64,000 nucleotides of DNA from Myxococcales bacterium (GCA_020846875.1 JADLDB010000169.1:62001-126000); one strand, 5' to 3'; shown: positions 31,083 through 41,398, counted from the first letter of the stretch. Notes: a model not told the origin generated them from the sequence alone. Translations and numbers: made by a program.

Positions 31083-34000
31083 TCAGGGCTTGGGGGTGAA
31101 GCGCCAGGCGGTGTTGGGCGCGAGCACGGCCTGGTTGCGGCCGATGGCCAGCGCGGCGGGGGTTCCGCTCGGCCGCTCGATCCACACCGTGGCGCTGTTG
31201 CCGTTGGCGTAGTTCGACGTCGTGCCGCTGGTCATCGTGCCGTAATGGAACTCGATCACCCCGTCGTCGAAGAGCTTCACTTCGAAGTTCAGATCATCCG
31301 GCGGGCTGGTGGCGAAGTGGCGCCAACGGTGGAAGTGGACGATGGTGCAGGCGCCTCGTCGCGCCCAGTAGATGTTGGAGTCGGCGTTGGCGGGCGAGGC
31401 GGTGCCGGTGTTCTGCGAGTCGTCCCAGTAGGGGGCGATCGCGCCCACCGGGTTGGTGCTCGACGACGGCGTGGTGCGGTTGCTCAGCGCTGCGGACGTC
31501 TGCGACGTGAAGGCGAGCCACCCGTTGGGGCTCACCCACGCCTGAGAACGTGGCATGCCGAAGTAGGGGAAGGGCGCGGGCAGCTCGAAGGACGCAGGCG
31601 CCGTCTCGTCGATGGACACCCCGAAGGCGAACAGCGGGGTGCCGGAGGAGGAGACGTCCTCGAAGGCCACGGGGATCGGCTGGAGCTTGTACTCGAAGCA
31701 CGTCTCATTCTCGCCTCCAGGCGTGCCCACCTGGTTGGCGAGGCCGAACAGCATCGTCCGCGCGCAGCTCAACGTGCCGCTGGCGGTGATCGCAGGCTCG
31801 GGCGCCTGCACCGACTCGCCTGGCGCGGAGCCGACGCCACCGTCCGCGGCGCCTGCCGTCCAGGTCAGCCCGGAGATGAGGTAGGGGGTGCTGCCGGGGA
31901 TCCGCAGCTCCACCCGATCCGCGTCCAGCATCGGCACCTCGGTCGCGCCCCAGGCCGCCGACACGTTCGCCTCGCCGTTCTGCACCGGATCCGTCGACTG
32001 GCCCAGCACCAGGTAGGCGCCCGCGTCCAGCGCCAGGCCCTGCAGCGCGAAGGGCGCCGTGCTCCCTGACGCGCTCACCAGCTCGAGGCCCGTCAGGTCG
32101 ATGGTGTCGCCGGTGGTGTTGAGCAGCTCCACCCACTGGCCCGCCGGCACCGAGCCGTTGGGCACCGGCATCACCTCGTTCACCAGCACCGAGTTGGCCG
32201 CGAACACCCGCGGCACCGCGTTGACGGAGACGAGCTGGCTGCTCGAGTTCTCCACGAAGAAGCCGAACGGCTTCGCGCTGGCCAGCGTGAGCGGCTGGGT
32301 GCCGATCACCCGCGACAGATCATTGGCGAACCACAGCGTCTCCTGGCCCGCGGTCAACAGCCCGGCGGTGTTGTAGCCGACCTGGTGCACGAAGGTCTTC
32401 GACGACTCCACCACGCCGACGGTGGCCGAGTCGGTGTCGACGGCGGTGAGCGTCTTGTAGACGAAGAGGAACTCGCCCGTCTCGTAGAGCTGCACCTGGA
32501 AGGTGAGCTCGCTGCCGCCGGCGGCCGGCTTCTGCAGCTTCGACCACTGGACGATCAGCTTGCGGGGGAAGGTGACCCCGTCGAGGAAGTACCGCACGGC
32601 GCCTTCCGCGCCGAGATCGAGATCGTCCCAGAAGGGGGCGAGCATGGCCGGTCCCGCGTAGCTGGTGGCGCCGAGGTCGGCGTTGGTGTCACCGGCGGCT
32701 CCGCTGCCCAGCACCAGCGCGCCGTTGGTGGACGCGGTGAAGGTGCTGACCCGGCTGGTGACGAACGGAAAGACGAAGCCCAGCGGCGCCTGGATGGTCG
32801 CCGAGCCGTTGTCGGTGTCGGAGAAGGTCAGCTCCTTCGCCGCCGGCACCGTGTCCAGGTCGATGAAGTTGGTCGACGCCGGGGTCACCTGCGGTGCGGT
32901 GTTGGGGAGGCCGGGCAGATCCAGCGCGCCCAGAGAAGAGACGTCCCACGCGGCGGTGATCAGCGTGTTCTCCGCCGCCGGGTTGGGGCTGAAGGTGATC
33001 TCCACCGGCGTGGCGACGGTGGTGGTCCGCTCGGCGCTCACCTTGTCACCGGCGGCGTTGTACGCGTCGAGGACGAAGGTGGTGGTGGCGGCGGGGCGTA
33101 AGGTGGTCATGCCCATGCCCACCTCGTTGGGAACGTCGCTGAAGAAGAGGTTGGCGCCTCCCTTCACACGGATCACCACGCTGCTGGCGTTGGAGGTCTG
33201 CCACTGGGCGGCGGCGCTCGAGCCCCCCGAGGTGATCGAGGCCGGCACGGTGAAGGTGGTGATGGCCGGGGGCTGCACGGGCGTCGTCGTCCTCGTCTCG
33301 CGCACCGACAGGCCGGTGTAGTCATAGGCCACCAGGGTGAACTCGGTGGCGGCGGTGATGGGGGGGACGGTGAGGGCGCCGTCGAGCGACTGCCCGGCGC
33401 GCGGCGCCGCGACCAGCAGGCCGTCGGCGTACAGCTCGACCCGGTTCGCGTTGGTGGTGCTCCAGGAGATCGTCTGCGGGCGGTTGTTGGTCGCGCTGGC
33501 CGGCACCTCGAAGGCGTCGATCGCCGGGCCCGTGCCCACCCGCCCGTCCAGCGCGCGGCTGACCGACTGGGCGGGCGTGGCGGTGCTGAGCGTCAAGGTG
33601 AAGCGCAGCGGGTAGCCGTCGCGCACGGGAGGAGCGGCGCTCGTCCCTGCGTCGCTCACGCCCGCGTCGGGGTCCACGCCTGCGTCTGGATCGATGCCAG
33701 CGTCACCCACGTAGTACGGCACCTGGAAGGTGTAGCTGCCGTTGGCCACGTTGGTGGTGTCGTTGACCAACTCTCCGAAGGTGGCCTCGGTGATGACGAC
33801 GCGCTCGCCGCCGGCCGTCTTCCAGGCGAGGGTGAGCTGCTCGCCGCGGGTGGCCACCGGGGGCGACGCGGTGAAGGACTCGATCACCGGCACCACCTGC
33901 ACCTCCACGGTGGCGCTCAAGGTGGAGCCGTCCAGCTTCTTCGCGGACAGGGTGTAGGTGGTGGAGGTGGTGGGCGTGTGGCTCACCGTGCCCGACTCGG

Positions 34001-34481
34001 CCATCGACAGGCTCTGCTGTCCGGCGCTCACCGAGATGTCCTGCCCGCCCGCGGCGCTCCACACCACGTCGACGGACTGGCCCGCCTTCACCACCTGCGG
34101 CACCACCACCAGGAAGACGGACTGGAGGCCCTGGTCCACCGCTACCTGCACGAAGGCGGTGTCGCGGCCGGTGTCGCCGTCGGCGTGGAGGATGAAGAAG
34201 GACGAGGTGGTGGGCATGGCGGTGGCCGTGCCCGTGCCCGCGGCCGCGTCATAGGTGACGGCGGTCTCTACCCCGTTCTGGTCGATGATCGTCGCTGACT
34301 TCGCGCGCTGCGCCGCCACGGTGAAGGTGACAGTCTCGCCGCGGGAAATCTGCGCCTTGTCGACGCTGAAGGCGGTGATCACCGGCGGAGGCTCGGGCGG
34401 GGGCGGCTTCTCGGGCGTGGTGCACCCGGCGAAGACGACGGCGAGAGCGGTGAGGCCAAAGGCTCCCTGGCGAAGCGTCAT
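31083..34481 (-). CDS. Ig/lamin-tail surface lipoprotein C (subtype III)
   Basis: 1,132 residues from ATG 34481, with GAGGAAG just upstream. Lipobox VFAGC, Cys20; Pro/Glu-rich linker EKPPPPEPPP. Five Ig-like domains, the nidogen-like domain (MLAPFWDDLDLG, LIVQWSKLQ), the lamin-tail domain (LVNEVMPVPNGSVPAGQWVEL) and the second nidogen-like domain (IAPYWDDSQNT), ending WRFTPKP. Near residues 258-280 it carries an insertion of repeated Asp-Ala-Gly/Asp-Pro units that is absent from its closest relative F. It is the first gene of the C-B-A set. The 240 bases before it separate it from D and probably hold a promoter. Confidence 0.85.
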   Translation of the reverse strand: MTLRQGAFGLTALAVVFAGCTTPEKPPPPEPPPVITAFSVDKAQISRGETVTFTVAAQRAKSATIIDQNGVETAVTYDAAAGTGTATAMPTTSSFFILHADGDTGRDTAFVQVAVDQGLQSVFLVVVPQVVKAGQSVDVVWSAAGGQDISVSAGQQSLSMAESGTVSHTPTTSTTYTLSAKKLDGSTLSATVEVQVVPVIESFTASPPVATRGEQLTLAWKTAGGERVVITEATFGELVNDTTNVANGSYTFQVPYYVGDAGIDPDAGVDPDAGVSDAGTSAAPPVRDGYPLRFTLTLSTATPAQSVSRALDGRVGTGPAIDAFEVPASATNNRPQTISWSTTNANRVELYADGLLVAAPRAGQSLDGALTVPPITAATEFTLVAYDYTGLSVRETRTTTPVQPPAITTFTVPASITSGGSSAAAQWQTSNASSVVIRVKGGANLFFSDVPNEVGMGMTTLRPAATTTFVLDAYNAAGDKVSAERTTTVATPVEITFSPNPAAENTLITAAWDVSSLGALDLPGLPNTAPQVTPASTNFIDLDTVPAAKELTFSDTDNGSATIQAPLGFVFPFVTSRVSTFTASTNGALVLGSGAAGDTNADLGATSYAGPAMLAPFWDDLDLGAEGAVRYFLDGVTFPRKLIVQWSKLQKPAAGGSELTFQVQLYETGEFLFVYKTLTAVDTDSATVGVVESSKTFVHQVGYNTAGLLTAGQETLWFANDLSRVIGTQPLTLASAKPFGFFVENSSSQLVSVNAVPRVFAANSVLVNEVMPVPNGSVPAGQWVELLNTTGDTIDLTGLELVSASGSTAPFALQGLALDAGAYLVLGQSTDPVQNGEANVSAAWGATEVPMLDADRVELRIPGSTPYLISGLTWTAGAADGGVGSAPGESVQAPEPAITASGTLSCARTMLFGLANQVGTPGGENETCFEYKLQPIPVAFEDVSSSGTPLFAFGVSIDETAPASFELPAPFPYFGMPRSQAWVSPNGWLAFTSQTSAALSNRTTPSSSTNPVGAIAPYWDDSQNTGTASPANADSNIYWARRGACTIVHFHRWRHFATSPPDDLNFEVKLFDDGVIEFHYGTMTSGTTSNYANGNSATVWIERPSGTPAALAIGRNQAVLAPNTAWRFTPKP

Positions 34482-34569
34482 GGGCTTCCTCGACTGTGAA
34501 GGGCTGCGCGAAGGTTGCGCCGGGGATCGTGAGACTCACCGGCGACCTGGTGTTTCAGCCCGGGGTGAA

Positions 34570-34590
34570 AGGGGAGAACCGGCCTCCCCT
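34570..34590 (-). terminator. Hairpin between lipoprotein genes D and C
   Basis: Perfect 7-base stem AGGGGAG (34570-34576) and CTCCCCT (34584-34590) with a 7-base loop, in the 240-base gap downstream of D and 89 bases upstream of C. It may end the F-E-D transcript or sit in the C leader. The rest of the gap shows no convincing promoter. Confidence 0.4.
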
Positions 34591-34721
34591 GAACGCGGTA
34601 CTACGCGGGCAGGGGAATAGCGGCGTCGATCCGCCGGGTCAACGCCGATTCAGGATTCCGTCGCGACACTGTGACAACCGGGCCGCGGCGCTCGCTTCGC
34701 CACCTACGGGTGTTTCCGCCT

Positions 34722-37700
34722 CTACGGGAGGTGACGGAACAGGAAGCTGGTCCCGCCGCGGATCCCCGGCGCCGTGGCTGAATTGACGTTGAGGGCCAGG
34801 GCCGCGTCACCCGCGGGGCTCTCCAGCCAGCTCGTCGCGCTGCTGCCCTGGATCAGCGGATCGCTGCCCACCTGCCGGCCGTAGTGGAACTCGATGTCGC
34901 CGTTCCCGCGGAACTTCACCTGGAAGTCGAGGTACTGGTTCACCACTGACGCCATGTTGGGGCGCCAGCCTTCCCACGAGACGATCGTCACTTCATCGCC
35001 GCTGTCGGGCGTCCCGTCGGGATCGCGCTGGAGCCAGTACATGCCGTGGCCGCTCTGGCTGCTGTCGGCTGCCAGCGAGTCCCAGAAGGGCGCGATCTCC
35101 CCCACCGGCTGGGCGGTGCTGGGCGTCGCCTGGTTGCTCACCGACGTATTCAACGTGCCGGTGGTGCTCAGCCACCCCGCGCTGCACACCGACACCGCCG
35201 CGCTGGCGTTTCCGAAGTAGCGGACCGGCTGCGGCAGGGTGAGCTGGAAGGTCTGCACGCTGGTCAGGTTGGCGGCGGCGACGATCTGCGTGCCCGTGGC
35301 CATCAGCGACTCGAAGCCGCCGGCCGGCAGGGACTCCAGCACGTAGGGGAAGCACCGCCCCTGCGCCGCTCCGGGGGTGCCCTGCTGCGCCGGCGTGCCG
35401 TAGGTGGTGGTGGTCGCCACGGGGCAGGTGGGCGCCGTGAAAGGCGACGCGGTGCGGAGGCTCGTCGACGGTCGATCCGCCTGCACGGCGCGCCCGTTGG
35501 CTACCGCGGTCGTCGCGGTCCAGTCGAGGCGGGCGAAGGCCAGCGTCGATCCCGGCGGCCGCAGCGCCAACTGTCCCGAGGCGTCGGGCAGGAGGAAGCT
35601 GGACGGGTACAGGTGCCCCACCGTCACTGCGGCGCCGTTCCCCAGATCCGCCGCCTGCGCCAGCAGCAACCGCCCGCCGGCCGGCACCGACACGCCCGCC
35701 GGGAAGGTGTACGACGACGCCCCCGCCACCATGGACCAGCTCGAGAGATCGATGGGCGCGGGCGTGAAGTTGGCGAGCTCGATCCACTCCGCGTTGGCGA
35801 GGCCGAGGGCGGGGCGCGGGTTCACCTCGGTGACCGCCAGATCTCCCAGGATCAGCACGTCGTCCAGCAGGGCCTCCACTCGCGCGCCGCCGCCCACCGC
35901 TACCGACACGTATGCCGGCGCGGGCATCACCACGTAGCTGACCGGGAGCGCGCTGACCGGCACCGCGCCGAAGAAGCGCAGGGTGTCGCCGGTGGCCGGC
36001 AGCGTCGGGGCGGAGAGGTAGGCCGTCTCGTCACCGTTCACCACGCCCGCCGAGAACGTCGTGGGCACGTTCTGGATCGCCTGGTACGCGAAGACGAGCT
36101 CCCCCGTGGCGTAGACCTGCGCCTGGAAGGTGAGGTCGCTGTTGTCGATGCCCTTGGCCTGGACGTGCGTCCACTGGAGGATGAGGCGCTCGACGCCGCT
36201 CACGGTGTCCTGGCGCCAGTGCACGCGGCTCTGGGGGCCGAGCTGCAGGTCGCGCCCGAAGGGGACGATCGACAGCGGCTGCAGGTTGGTCGTCACCGGT
36301 ACCGCGGGGATCGCCACCGCGTCGTTGCCGCGCGAGAAGACGAACCACCCGTTGGTGCTCACGGAGACGGCCGTCGCGTCCACCGCCCGGCCGAAGATGC
36401 GCAGGTCCATGCCGGGCAGGGAGAGGAGCGCGGTGCCGTCGTCGGTGTTGGCGACGCCCGCGGTGGTGGCGAAGCCGACGACCTCGGTGCCGCTCGAGGA
36501 GATGTCCACGAAGGCCGTGCCCTGGGCGTTGGTCTCCACCCGCGGCAGGCCGGAGATCGCCGTCGCGCCAGCCAGCGTGGTGCCGGTGGCCTGGACCTGG
36601 TTGCCCGCAGGCAGCCGGCGAGAAGCGCTCACCACCGCGGGGGTCGTCACCGTCACCGTCGCCGTTTGCGGGGTGATGCTCTCGCCCGCCTGGTTGTCGG
36701 CCTCCAGCCGGTACGTCACCGACGGCCGGTTGGGCCGCACCGTCACCGTGCCCGTGTCCAGCAGGCCTTCCCTCTCCAGCGCCACGCCGCCGCCCACCTG
36801 CACCAGCCGCACGCGCCGCGCGTTGGGCACGTCCCACGCCAGCGTCACCTCGCTGCCGCTGGTGGCCACCGTGGAGGGGGACGCCGTGAAGGAGTTGAAG
36901 CTGAGCCCGCCCACCGCCTCCACCACGCCCTGCACCTCGGCGCGCTCGCCGCCCTGGTTGGTGGCGACCAGCGTCACCGTCACCGGCGACGGGCCGATGT
37001 CGACGACCGCGTTTCCGGTCAGCACCTCCGCCGCGCTGGAGGTGACGAAGACGCTCTGGCCGTCCACCTCCACGCGGACCTGATCGGCGCCGGCCGTCTG
37101 CCAGCTCACCGGCACCACCGCGCCGCTGCGCCCGTACGCGGGGATGTTGGTGAGCGTGAAGCGCAACGTGCCGCCGGTGCGGATCACCAGCGGCTGGGTC
37201 ACCCGGTCCGTGCCGACGGAAGCCGTCAGCGTGTAGCTCAGCACTCCGCCCGCCGGCAGGGAGGCCGGCACCGTGTCCGTAAAGTCACCGGAGGCGACCT
37301 CTGCCGGCTCCGTCTCGTCCAGCAGGGGCGTGGAGAGGTCGGCGCGCGTCAGCGACACGGCGGTGGCGCCGCGGGTGATCCACGCCACCGTCACCGGGCC
37401 ACCTGCCAGCGGGGGAGCGCCGTCGAGGACGAAGGCCTCGATCACCGGCGTCACCGTCACCGTCACCTCGTGGGACTCTCCGTCGACGGTGAGGCGGTAG
37501 CGGCTGGTGAGCTCGGGCGCCACCACCACCGCGCCGCTGCTCCCCTGGCCGCGGAGATCGATGGGACTGCCGTTCACCTCTTCCAGGGCGATCGTCTGCG
37601 CGCCCGGCGCGTGCCAGGTGAGGGTCGCGGAGCCGCCCGCCTCGATCCGCTCCGGCAGGGCCGCGAAGAGCACCCCCTGCGCCGTCGACTGCACGGTGAC

Positions 37701-38024
37701 GCCGATCGACCTGGCGTCGGTGCCGCCTTCGCCCCGCGCGGTCAGCACGAAGGCCGTGTTGGCCGCGACGGTGGCGCTCGCCTCGCCGCTGGTGGACGTC
37801 CCGCCCGTCACCGGCCCCACACCCACCTGCTCGAGCGAGACGCTGGTGGCGTCCTGGGTCGTCCACGAGATGGTCACCGGGTCGCCGGGTGTCGCCACCG
37901 TGGTGGGCGTCACGGTGAAAGCGGAGATCTTCGCGGGCGGCGGAGGCGGCAGGGGATCGGCCTGCTTCGGAGAGCAGGCGGCGAGGGCGACCAGGGCCAG
38001 GAGCAGGAAGGGGCGCATCGACAT
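34722..38024 (-). CDS. Ig/lamin-tail surface lipoprotein D (subtype I)
   Basis: 1,100 residues from ATG 38024 (MSMRPFLLLALVALAAC). The GGAG 7 bases upstream suits this ATG; 38030 and 38018 are in-frame alternatives. The lipid anchor is Cys17, then KQADPLPPPPPAK. Five Ig-like domains, a nidogen-like domain (IVPFGRDLQLG, LILQWTHVQ), a lamin-tail domain (VTEVNPRPALGLANAEWIEL) and a second nidogen-like domain (IAPFWDSLAADS), ending SFLFRHLP. Its first ~290 residues follow lipoprotein A nearly residue for residue (for example EQVGVGPV, TARGEGGTDARS), so D and A are duplicates. It is last in the F-E-D set, 26 bases after E. No enzyme motif. Confidence 0.85.
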   Translation of the reverse strand: MSMRPFLLLALVALAACSPKQADPLPPPPPAKISAFTVTPTTVATPGDPVTISWTTQDATSVSLEQVGVGPVTGGTSTSGEASATVAANTAFVLTARGEGGTDARSIGVTVQSTAQGVLFAALPERIEAGGSATLTWHAPGAQTIALEEVNGSPIDLRGQGSSGAVVVAPELTSRYRLTVDGESHEVTVTVTPVIEAFVLDGAPPLAGGPVTVAWITRGATAVSLTRADLSTPLLDETEPAEVASGDFTDTVPASLPAGGVLSYTLTASVGTDRVTQPLVIRTGGTLRFTLTNIPAYGRSGAVVPVSWQTAGADQVRVEVDGQSVFVTSSAAEVLTGNAVVDIGPSPVTVTLVATNQGGERAEVQGVVEAVGGLSFNSFTASPSTVATSGSEVTLAWDVPNARRVRLVQVGGGVALEREGLLDTGTVTVRPNRPSVTYRLEADNQAGESITPQTATVTVTTPAVVSASRRLPAGNQVQATGTTLAGATAISGLPRVETNAQGTAFVDISSSGTEVVGFATTAGVANTDDGTALLSLPGMDLRIFGRAVDATAVSVSTNGWFVFSRGNDAVAIPAVPVTTNLQPLSIVPFGRDLQLGPQSRVHWRQDTVSGVERLILQWTHVQAKGIDNSDLTFQAQVYATGELVFAYQAIQNVPTTFSAGVVNGDETAYLSAPTLPATGDTLRFFGAVPVSALPVSYVVMPAPAYVSVAVGGGARVEALLDDVLILGDLAVTEVNPRPALGLANAEWIELANFTPAPIDLSSWSMVAGASSYTFPAGVSVPAGGRLLLAQAADLGNGAAVTVGHLYPSSFLLPDASGQLALRPPGSTLAFARLDWTATTAVANGRAVQADRPSTSLRTASPFTAPTCPVATTTTYGTPAQQGTPGAAQGRCFPYVLESLPAGGFESLMATGTQIVAAANLTSVQTFQLTLPQPVRYFGNASAAVSVCSAGWLSTTGTLNTSVSNQATPSTAQPVGEIAPFWDSLAADSSQSGHGMYWLQRDPDGTPDSGDEVTIVSWEGWRPNMASVVNQYLDFQVKFRGNGDIEFHYGRQVGSDPLIQGSSATSWLESPAGDAALALNVNSATAPGIRGGTSFLFRHLP

Positions 38025-38050
38025 GGGCATTCTCCGAAGGCGGCGCGTGA

Positions 38051-41000
38051 TCAGGGCGTGCGCAGGAAGCGCAGGCCCATGCCGGGGGTGGCGGTGGAGG
38101 TGTTGACGGTGGCGGTGTTGACGCTGTGGGCAAGCGCCTCGGTGCCGGCCGGGTTCTCCAGCCAGATGGTGGCGCTCAGGCCGCTCGCGTAGTCCTGATC
38201 CGAGCCGCTCTGCATCACTCCGTAGTGGTACTCCACCACGCCCGAGTCGAAGAACTTCACCTCGAAGTCCAACGAGTCGTTGTGCGTGCGGGCCGGGTAG
38301 TGGCTTACGCCCTTCCACTCGACGATCCAGTGGGGCCGCGGCTCCACCGCCGACGCCCCCGCCGCGAAGCGCTTCACGTACACCCCAGAGGCGCTGCGCC
38401 CGGTGAAGTCCAGGTCGTCCCAGAAGGGCGCGATGATCAACCCGCTCGTGGGCAGGGTGGAGCTGTCGGGGCGCACCTTGTTGCTCGGACCGGCGTTGGT
38501 CGTCGAGGTGAAGGCGCGGGGCAGGATCCACCCGTTGCTCGACACGGTGAGGGTGTTGGTGGGCGTGCCGAACAGCACGATCGGCGCGGCGGAGACGTCG
38601 ATGGAGGCCAGGCCTTCGTCCGTCGGCAGGGCGATCACGTTGACCGGCTGCAGGGCGACGAAGGTGGTGGGGGACGCCACGTCCTCGAAGGCCCCGTCGA
38701 TGGGCAACAGGAGGTAGCCGCGGCAACTGGTGTTGACTCCCGGCGTGCCGCGCTGCTGCGGCGTCTGCGTTCCATACGGCTGGGTCCCGGCGCATGGCCG
38801 CTCGGTCAGGGTGGAGCCGGTGGCGCTGGTGACCACCTTCGTCGGATCGAATACGCCCGCCACGCCGTTCGCCCCGGGGCCCGCCGGCGTCCACGACGCC
38901 TGGGTGGCGAAGCTGCCGGAGCGCAAGGTGACGGAGCCAGTGAAGTCGTTGAGGAGGAAGGACGTGCCGTAGGCGTAGCCCACCGCGACGCCGTCGTTCT
39001 GCGCGGTGTCGGTGGTCTGCCCCAGCACCAGCGTCCCTTCCGCGGGCACCACCGCGTTGCCGGCGATGGTGTGGACGTTGCCGCCCCCGAAGTCGAGTTC
39101 GAAGCCGGCGAGATCGAGCGGCCGCTTCGAGGCGTTGCGCACCTCGATCCACTCCCCGGCGGGCACCAACGGCCCCGTCGCGTACATCACCTCGGCGATC
39201 GCCAGCTCACCGGCCTTCACGAAGCGGGTCAGCGGCACGTTGGTGAAGCCCGTCCCCAGCTTGACGAAGCCGCTCATCGGCAGCCGCGCGGCCGATACCG
39301 TCACGGGCGCCGCCCTCGGTCCGAAGAAGCGCAGGCCTGTCCCCGCCGCCGGAGTGCCCGTGAAGCCGACGCCGCGGCCCGAGGTCGTCTGCAGTCCGAT
39401 CGTCTGGGCGTACACCATCGGGAAGTTGCTCAGCGTCCGGTATTCGAAGGTCACCACCCCGGCCTGGCTCAGCTGCGCCTGGAAGGTCAGCTCCGAGTAG
39501 GGCGCGCCGACGATCCGCACCCGATCCCACTGGACGATCAGCACCCGGTTGGGGGCCTCGCCACGCACCTCCCAGAAGACGTTGCCCTGGGGGCCCAGCT
39601 CCAGGTTGGACCAGAAGGGCGCGATCGTCAGGTTGTAGGTGGTGTTGATGCCCGGGTAGGCGGAGGACGGCGACGTCGGGAACAGCGTGTTGCGCCGCAG
39701 GGACAGGAACCCATTGGTGCAGGCCGAGATGATCCCCGTCCCCAGGCGACTGCCGTACAGCGTCGTCTCGAAGCCCTCGGCGGTGAACTCGGCGTAGCCC
39801 TGATCCTGGCTGCCGGTGAAGCTGAGCGCGGTCCCCGTGGTGGAGATGTCGACGAAGCCCGAGGTGCTCAGCAGATCGACGTTGGAGTGCGGCAGGCCGT
39901 GGATCTCGCTGCCCACAGGCAGGGCGAGGTCGACGTTGCCCTGGCTCTGGTAGACGAGCCCGCCGTCCACCTGCGAAAGCTGCACCGGCGTCGTCACCGT
40001 GACGTCGGCGGTGGCGGTGAGCGGCGCGTCCAACATGTTGTCGGCGGTCAGCTTGAAGCGGGTGCCGGCGCGGTTGGCGTACGCGGTGGCGGTGCCCGAC
40101 GCCGCGGCAGGGCCGGTCAGCCACACCACCGTGAGTTGATCGTCCTGCTCGATGCGCAGCCGGCGCGCGTTGGGCACGTTCCACTGCAGGGTGACCGCGC
40201 TACCGCCGGTGGCCACGGTGCCGGGCGTGGCGGTGAAGAGGTCGAGCTGGGTGTCGCCCACCGCGTCCACCGTCACGTCCTTCGAGGCGGACTTGCCGGA
40301 CTGCAGCGCGATCGCCGTCACCGTGTAGGTGGTGGCGCTGGCGGGCGTGGGCAGGCGCACCTGGCCCTGGGCCACCTGCGGAGCGGTGGTCGTCTCGTAG
40401 AGGACGGTGCCGCCGGCGATCACCCGCACCACGTCAGCGTTGGCCGCCTTCCACGAGAGCGCGAAGTCCTGGCCCACCTTGGCGTAGGGCGGCGCGTTCA
40501 CCTCCAGCACGGAGGGATCGACCCCCACCAGGACGGGCACCGTCTGGCGCGCGGTGCCTCCCGGGCCTTCCGCGTCGAGCCGGTAGTTGAGGATGGTGCC
40601 GTCCGCCAGCGCCGGCACCACGTGGGCGAAGCTGCCCTGGGCCAGCTCCGCCGGGGCGGTGGTCTCGTGCAGCACCCCGATGCCGGGGACGGAGATCGTC
40701 ACCTTCGCCGTGAAGCGCGTCTTCCACGACACCGTCACCGTCTCGCCCGGGCGCGCCGCGGTCTTCGAGGCGGTCAGTTGGTCGATCGACGGCAGGCGCG
40801 TCACCGTCACCGTCCGGGTCAGCCCGTCCGCGTCCAGCGTGTAGCTGGTCTCCGCGGAGGCGGGATCGATCGACACCGAGCCCGACTGCACCTGGCCCAT
40901 CAGGTCCAGCGGGGCGCCGTTGGAGGGGGTGATCGTCACCGTGCGCGCGCCGGGCGCAGTCCACAACAGCGTGCCCGTCTCTGCGGGGGCCAGCACGGGC

Positions 41001-41383
41001 GGCCAGGCGGAGAGGATCAGATCGTTCGCGTTCGGCGCGGCCGCCACTTTCACCGAGACGAAGGCGGTGGCCCGTGCGCCGCGCTCGTTGGCGGCGGTGA
41101 GCACGTACAGGGTGCTGTCGGCGGGGCTCACCTCCAGCGTGCCGGACAGGCGGTTGTCCACGCCTGACGCCGCGCCCTGGTTCACGTCGGAGATGGTGAC
41201 GCTGGTGGCGTCCTGCACTTCCCAGGTGAGCGTCACCGGCGTGCCGGGCTCGATGGCCGTCGGCGAGGCGGTGAAGGAGATCACCTTCGGGGAAGGCGGG
41301 ATCGGATCCGGCGGCGGCGCGGTAGGGCAGCCGGCGAGGGCGCCGAGGAGGGCGAACAGCGGAGCGGTGCGCAGGGCGGTCAT
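38051..41383 (-). CDS. Ig/lamin-tail surface lipoprotein E (subtype II)
   Basis: 1,110 residues from ATG 41383, preceded by AGGACCGCC, the same ribosome-site string that precedes gene A. An in-frame ATG at 41395 is the alternative. Lipobox GALAGC, Cys19; linker PTAPPPDPIPPSP. Five Ig-like domains, a nidogen-like domain (IAPFWSNLELG, VLIVQWDRVR), a lamin-tail domain (IAEVMYATGPLVPAGEWIEV) and a second nidogen-like domain (IAPFWDDLDFTG, DFEVKFFDSGVVEYHY), ending GLRFLRTP. Closest relative B. The middle gene of the F-E-D set: 15 bases after F and 26 before D, so probably cotranscribed. Function unknown. Confidence 0.85.
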   Translation of the reverse strand: MTALRTAPLFALLGALAGCPTAPPPDPIPPSPKVISFTASPTAIEPGTPVTLTWEVQDATSVTISDVNQGAASGVDNRLSGTLEVSPADSTLYVLTAANERGARATAFVSVKVAAAPNANDLILSAWPPVLAPAETGTLLWTAPGARTVTITPSNGAPLDLMGQVQSGSVSIDPASAETSYTLDADGLTRTVTVTRLPSIDQLTASKTAARPGETVTVSWKTRFTAKVTISVPGIGVLHETTAPAELAQGSFAHVVPALADGTILNYRLDAEGPGGTARQTVPVLVGVDPSVLEVNAPPYAKVGQDFALSWKAANADVVRVIAGGTVLYETTTAPQVAQGQVRLPTPASATTYTVTAIALQSGKSASKDVTVDAVGDTQLDLFTATPGTVATGGSAVTLQWNVPNARRLRIEQDDQLTVVWLTGPAAASGTATAYANRAGTRFKLTADNMLDAPLTATADVTVTTPVQLSQVDGGLVYQSQGNVDLALPVGSEIHGLPHSNVDLLSTSGFVDISTTGTALSFTGSQDQGYAEFTAEGFETTLYGSRLGTGIISACTNGFLSLRRNTLFPTSPSSAYPGINTTYNLTIAPFWSNLELGPQGNVFWEVRGEAPNRVLIVQWDRVRIVGAPYSELTFQAQLSQAGVVTFEYRTLSNFPMVYAQTIGLQTTSGRGVGFTGTPAAGTGLRFFGPRAAPVTVSAARLPMSGFVKLGTGFTNVPLTRFVKAGELAIAEVMYATGPLVPAGEWIEVRNASKRPLDLAGFELDFGGGNVHTIAGNAVVPAEGTLVLGQTTDTAQNDGVAVGYAYGTSFLLNDFTGSVTLRSGSFATQASWTPAGPGANGVAGVFDPTKVVTSATGSTLTERPCAGTQPYGTQTPQQRGTPGVNTSCRGYLLLPIDGAFEDVASPTTFVALQPVNVIALPTDEGLASIDVSAAPIVLFGTPTNTLTVSSNGWILPRAFTSTTNAGPSNKVRPDSSTLPTSGLIIAPFWDDLDFTGRSASGVYVKRFAAGASAVEPRPHWIVEWKGVSHYPARTHNDSLDFEVKFFDSGVVEYHYGVMQSGSDQDYASGLSATIWLENPAGTEALAHSVNTATVNTSTATPGMGLRFLRTP

Positions 41384-41398
41384 GGCGGTCCTCATGGC

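Larger units (their letters stand above)
24535..34481 (-). repeat. Tandem module copy 2: genes C-B-A
   Basis: The downstream copy of a three-gene module. In transcription order it holds subtype III, II and I lipoproteins, matching F, E and D of the other copy in order, length, linkers (EKPPPPE, DPIPPSP, ADPLPPPP) and spacing. Protein-level similarity within subtypes is high; nucleotide identity was not computed. Confidence 0.75.

Noticed and set aside
27909-32069. A plus-strand open frame of 1,386 codons opposite lipoproteins A-C
   Set aside because: It is the antisense of real genes. Its translation is a His/Arg/Gly/Val-rich string with no domain, caused by high GC content in the third codon position. 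The same applies to long plus-strand frames at 35046-38192, 38126-41167 and 41429-44233.
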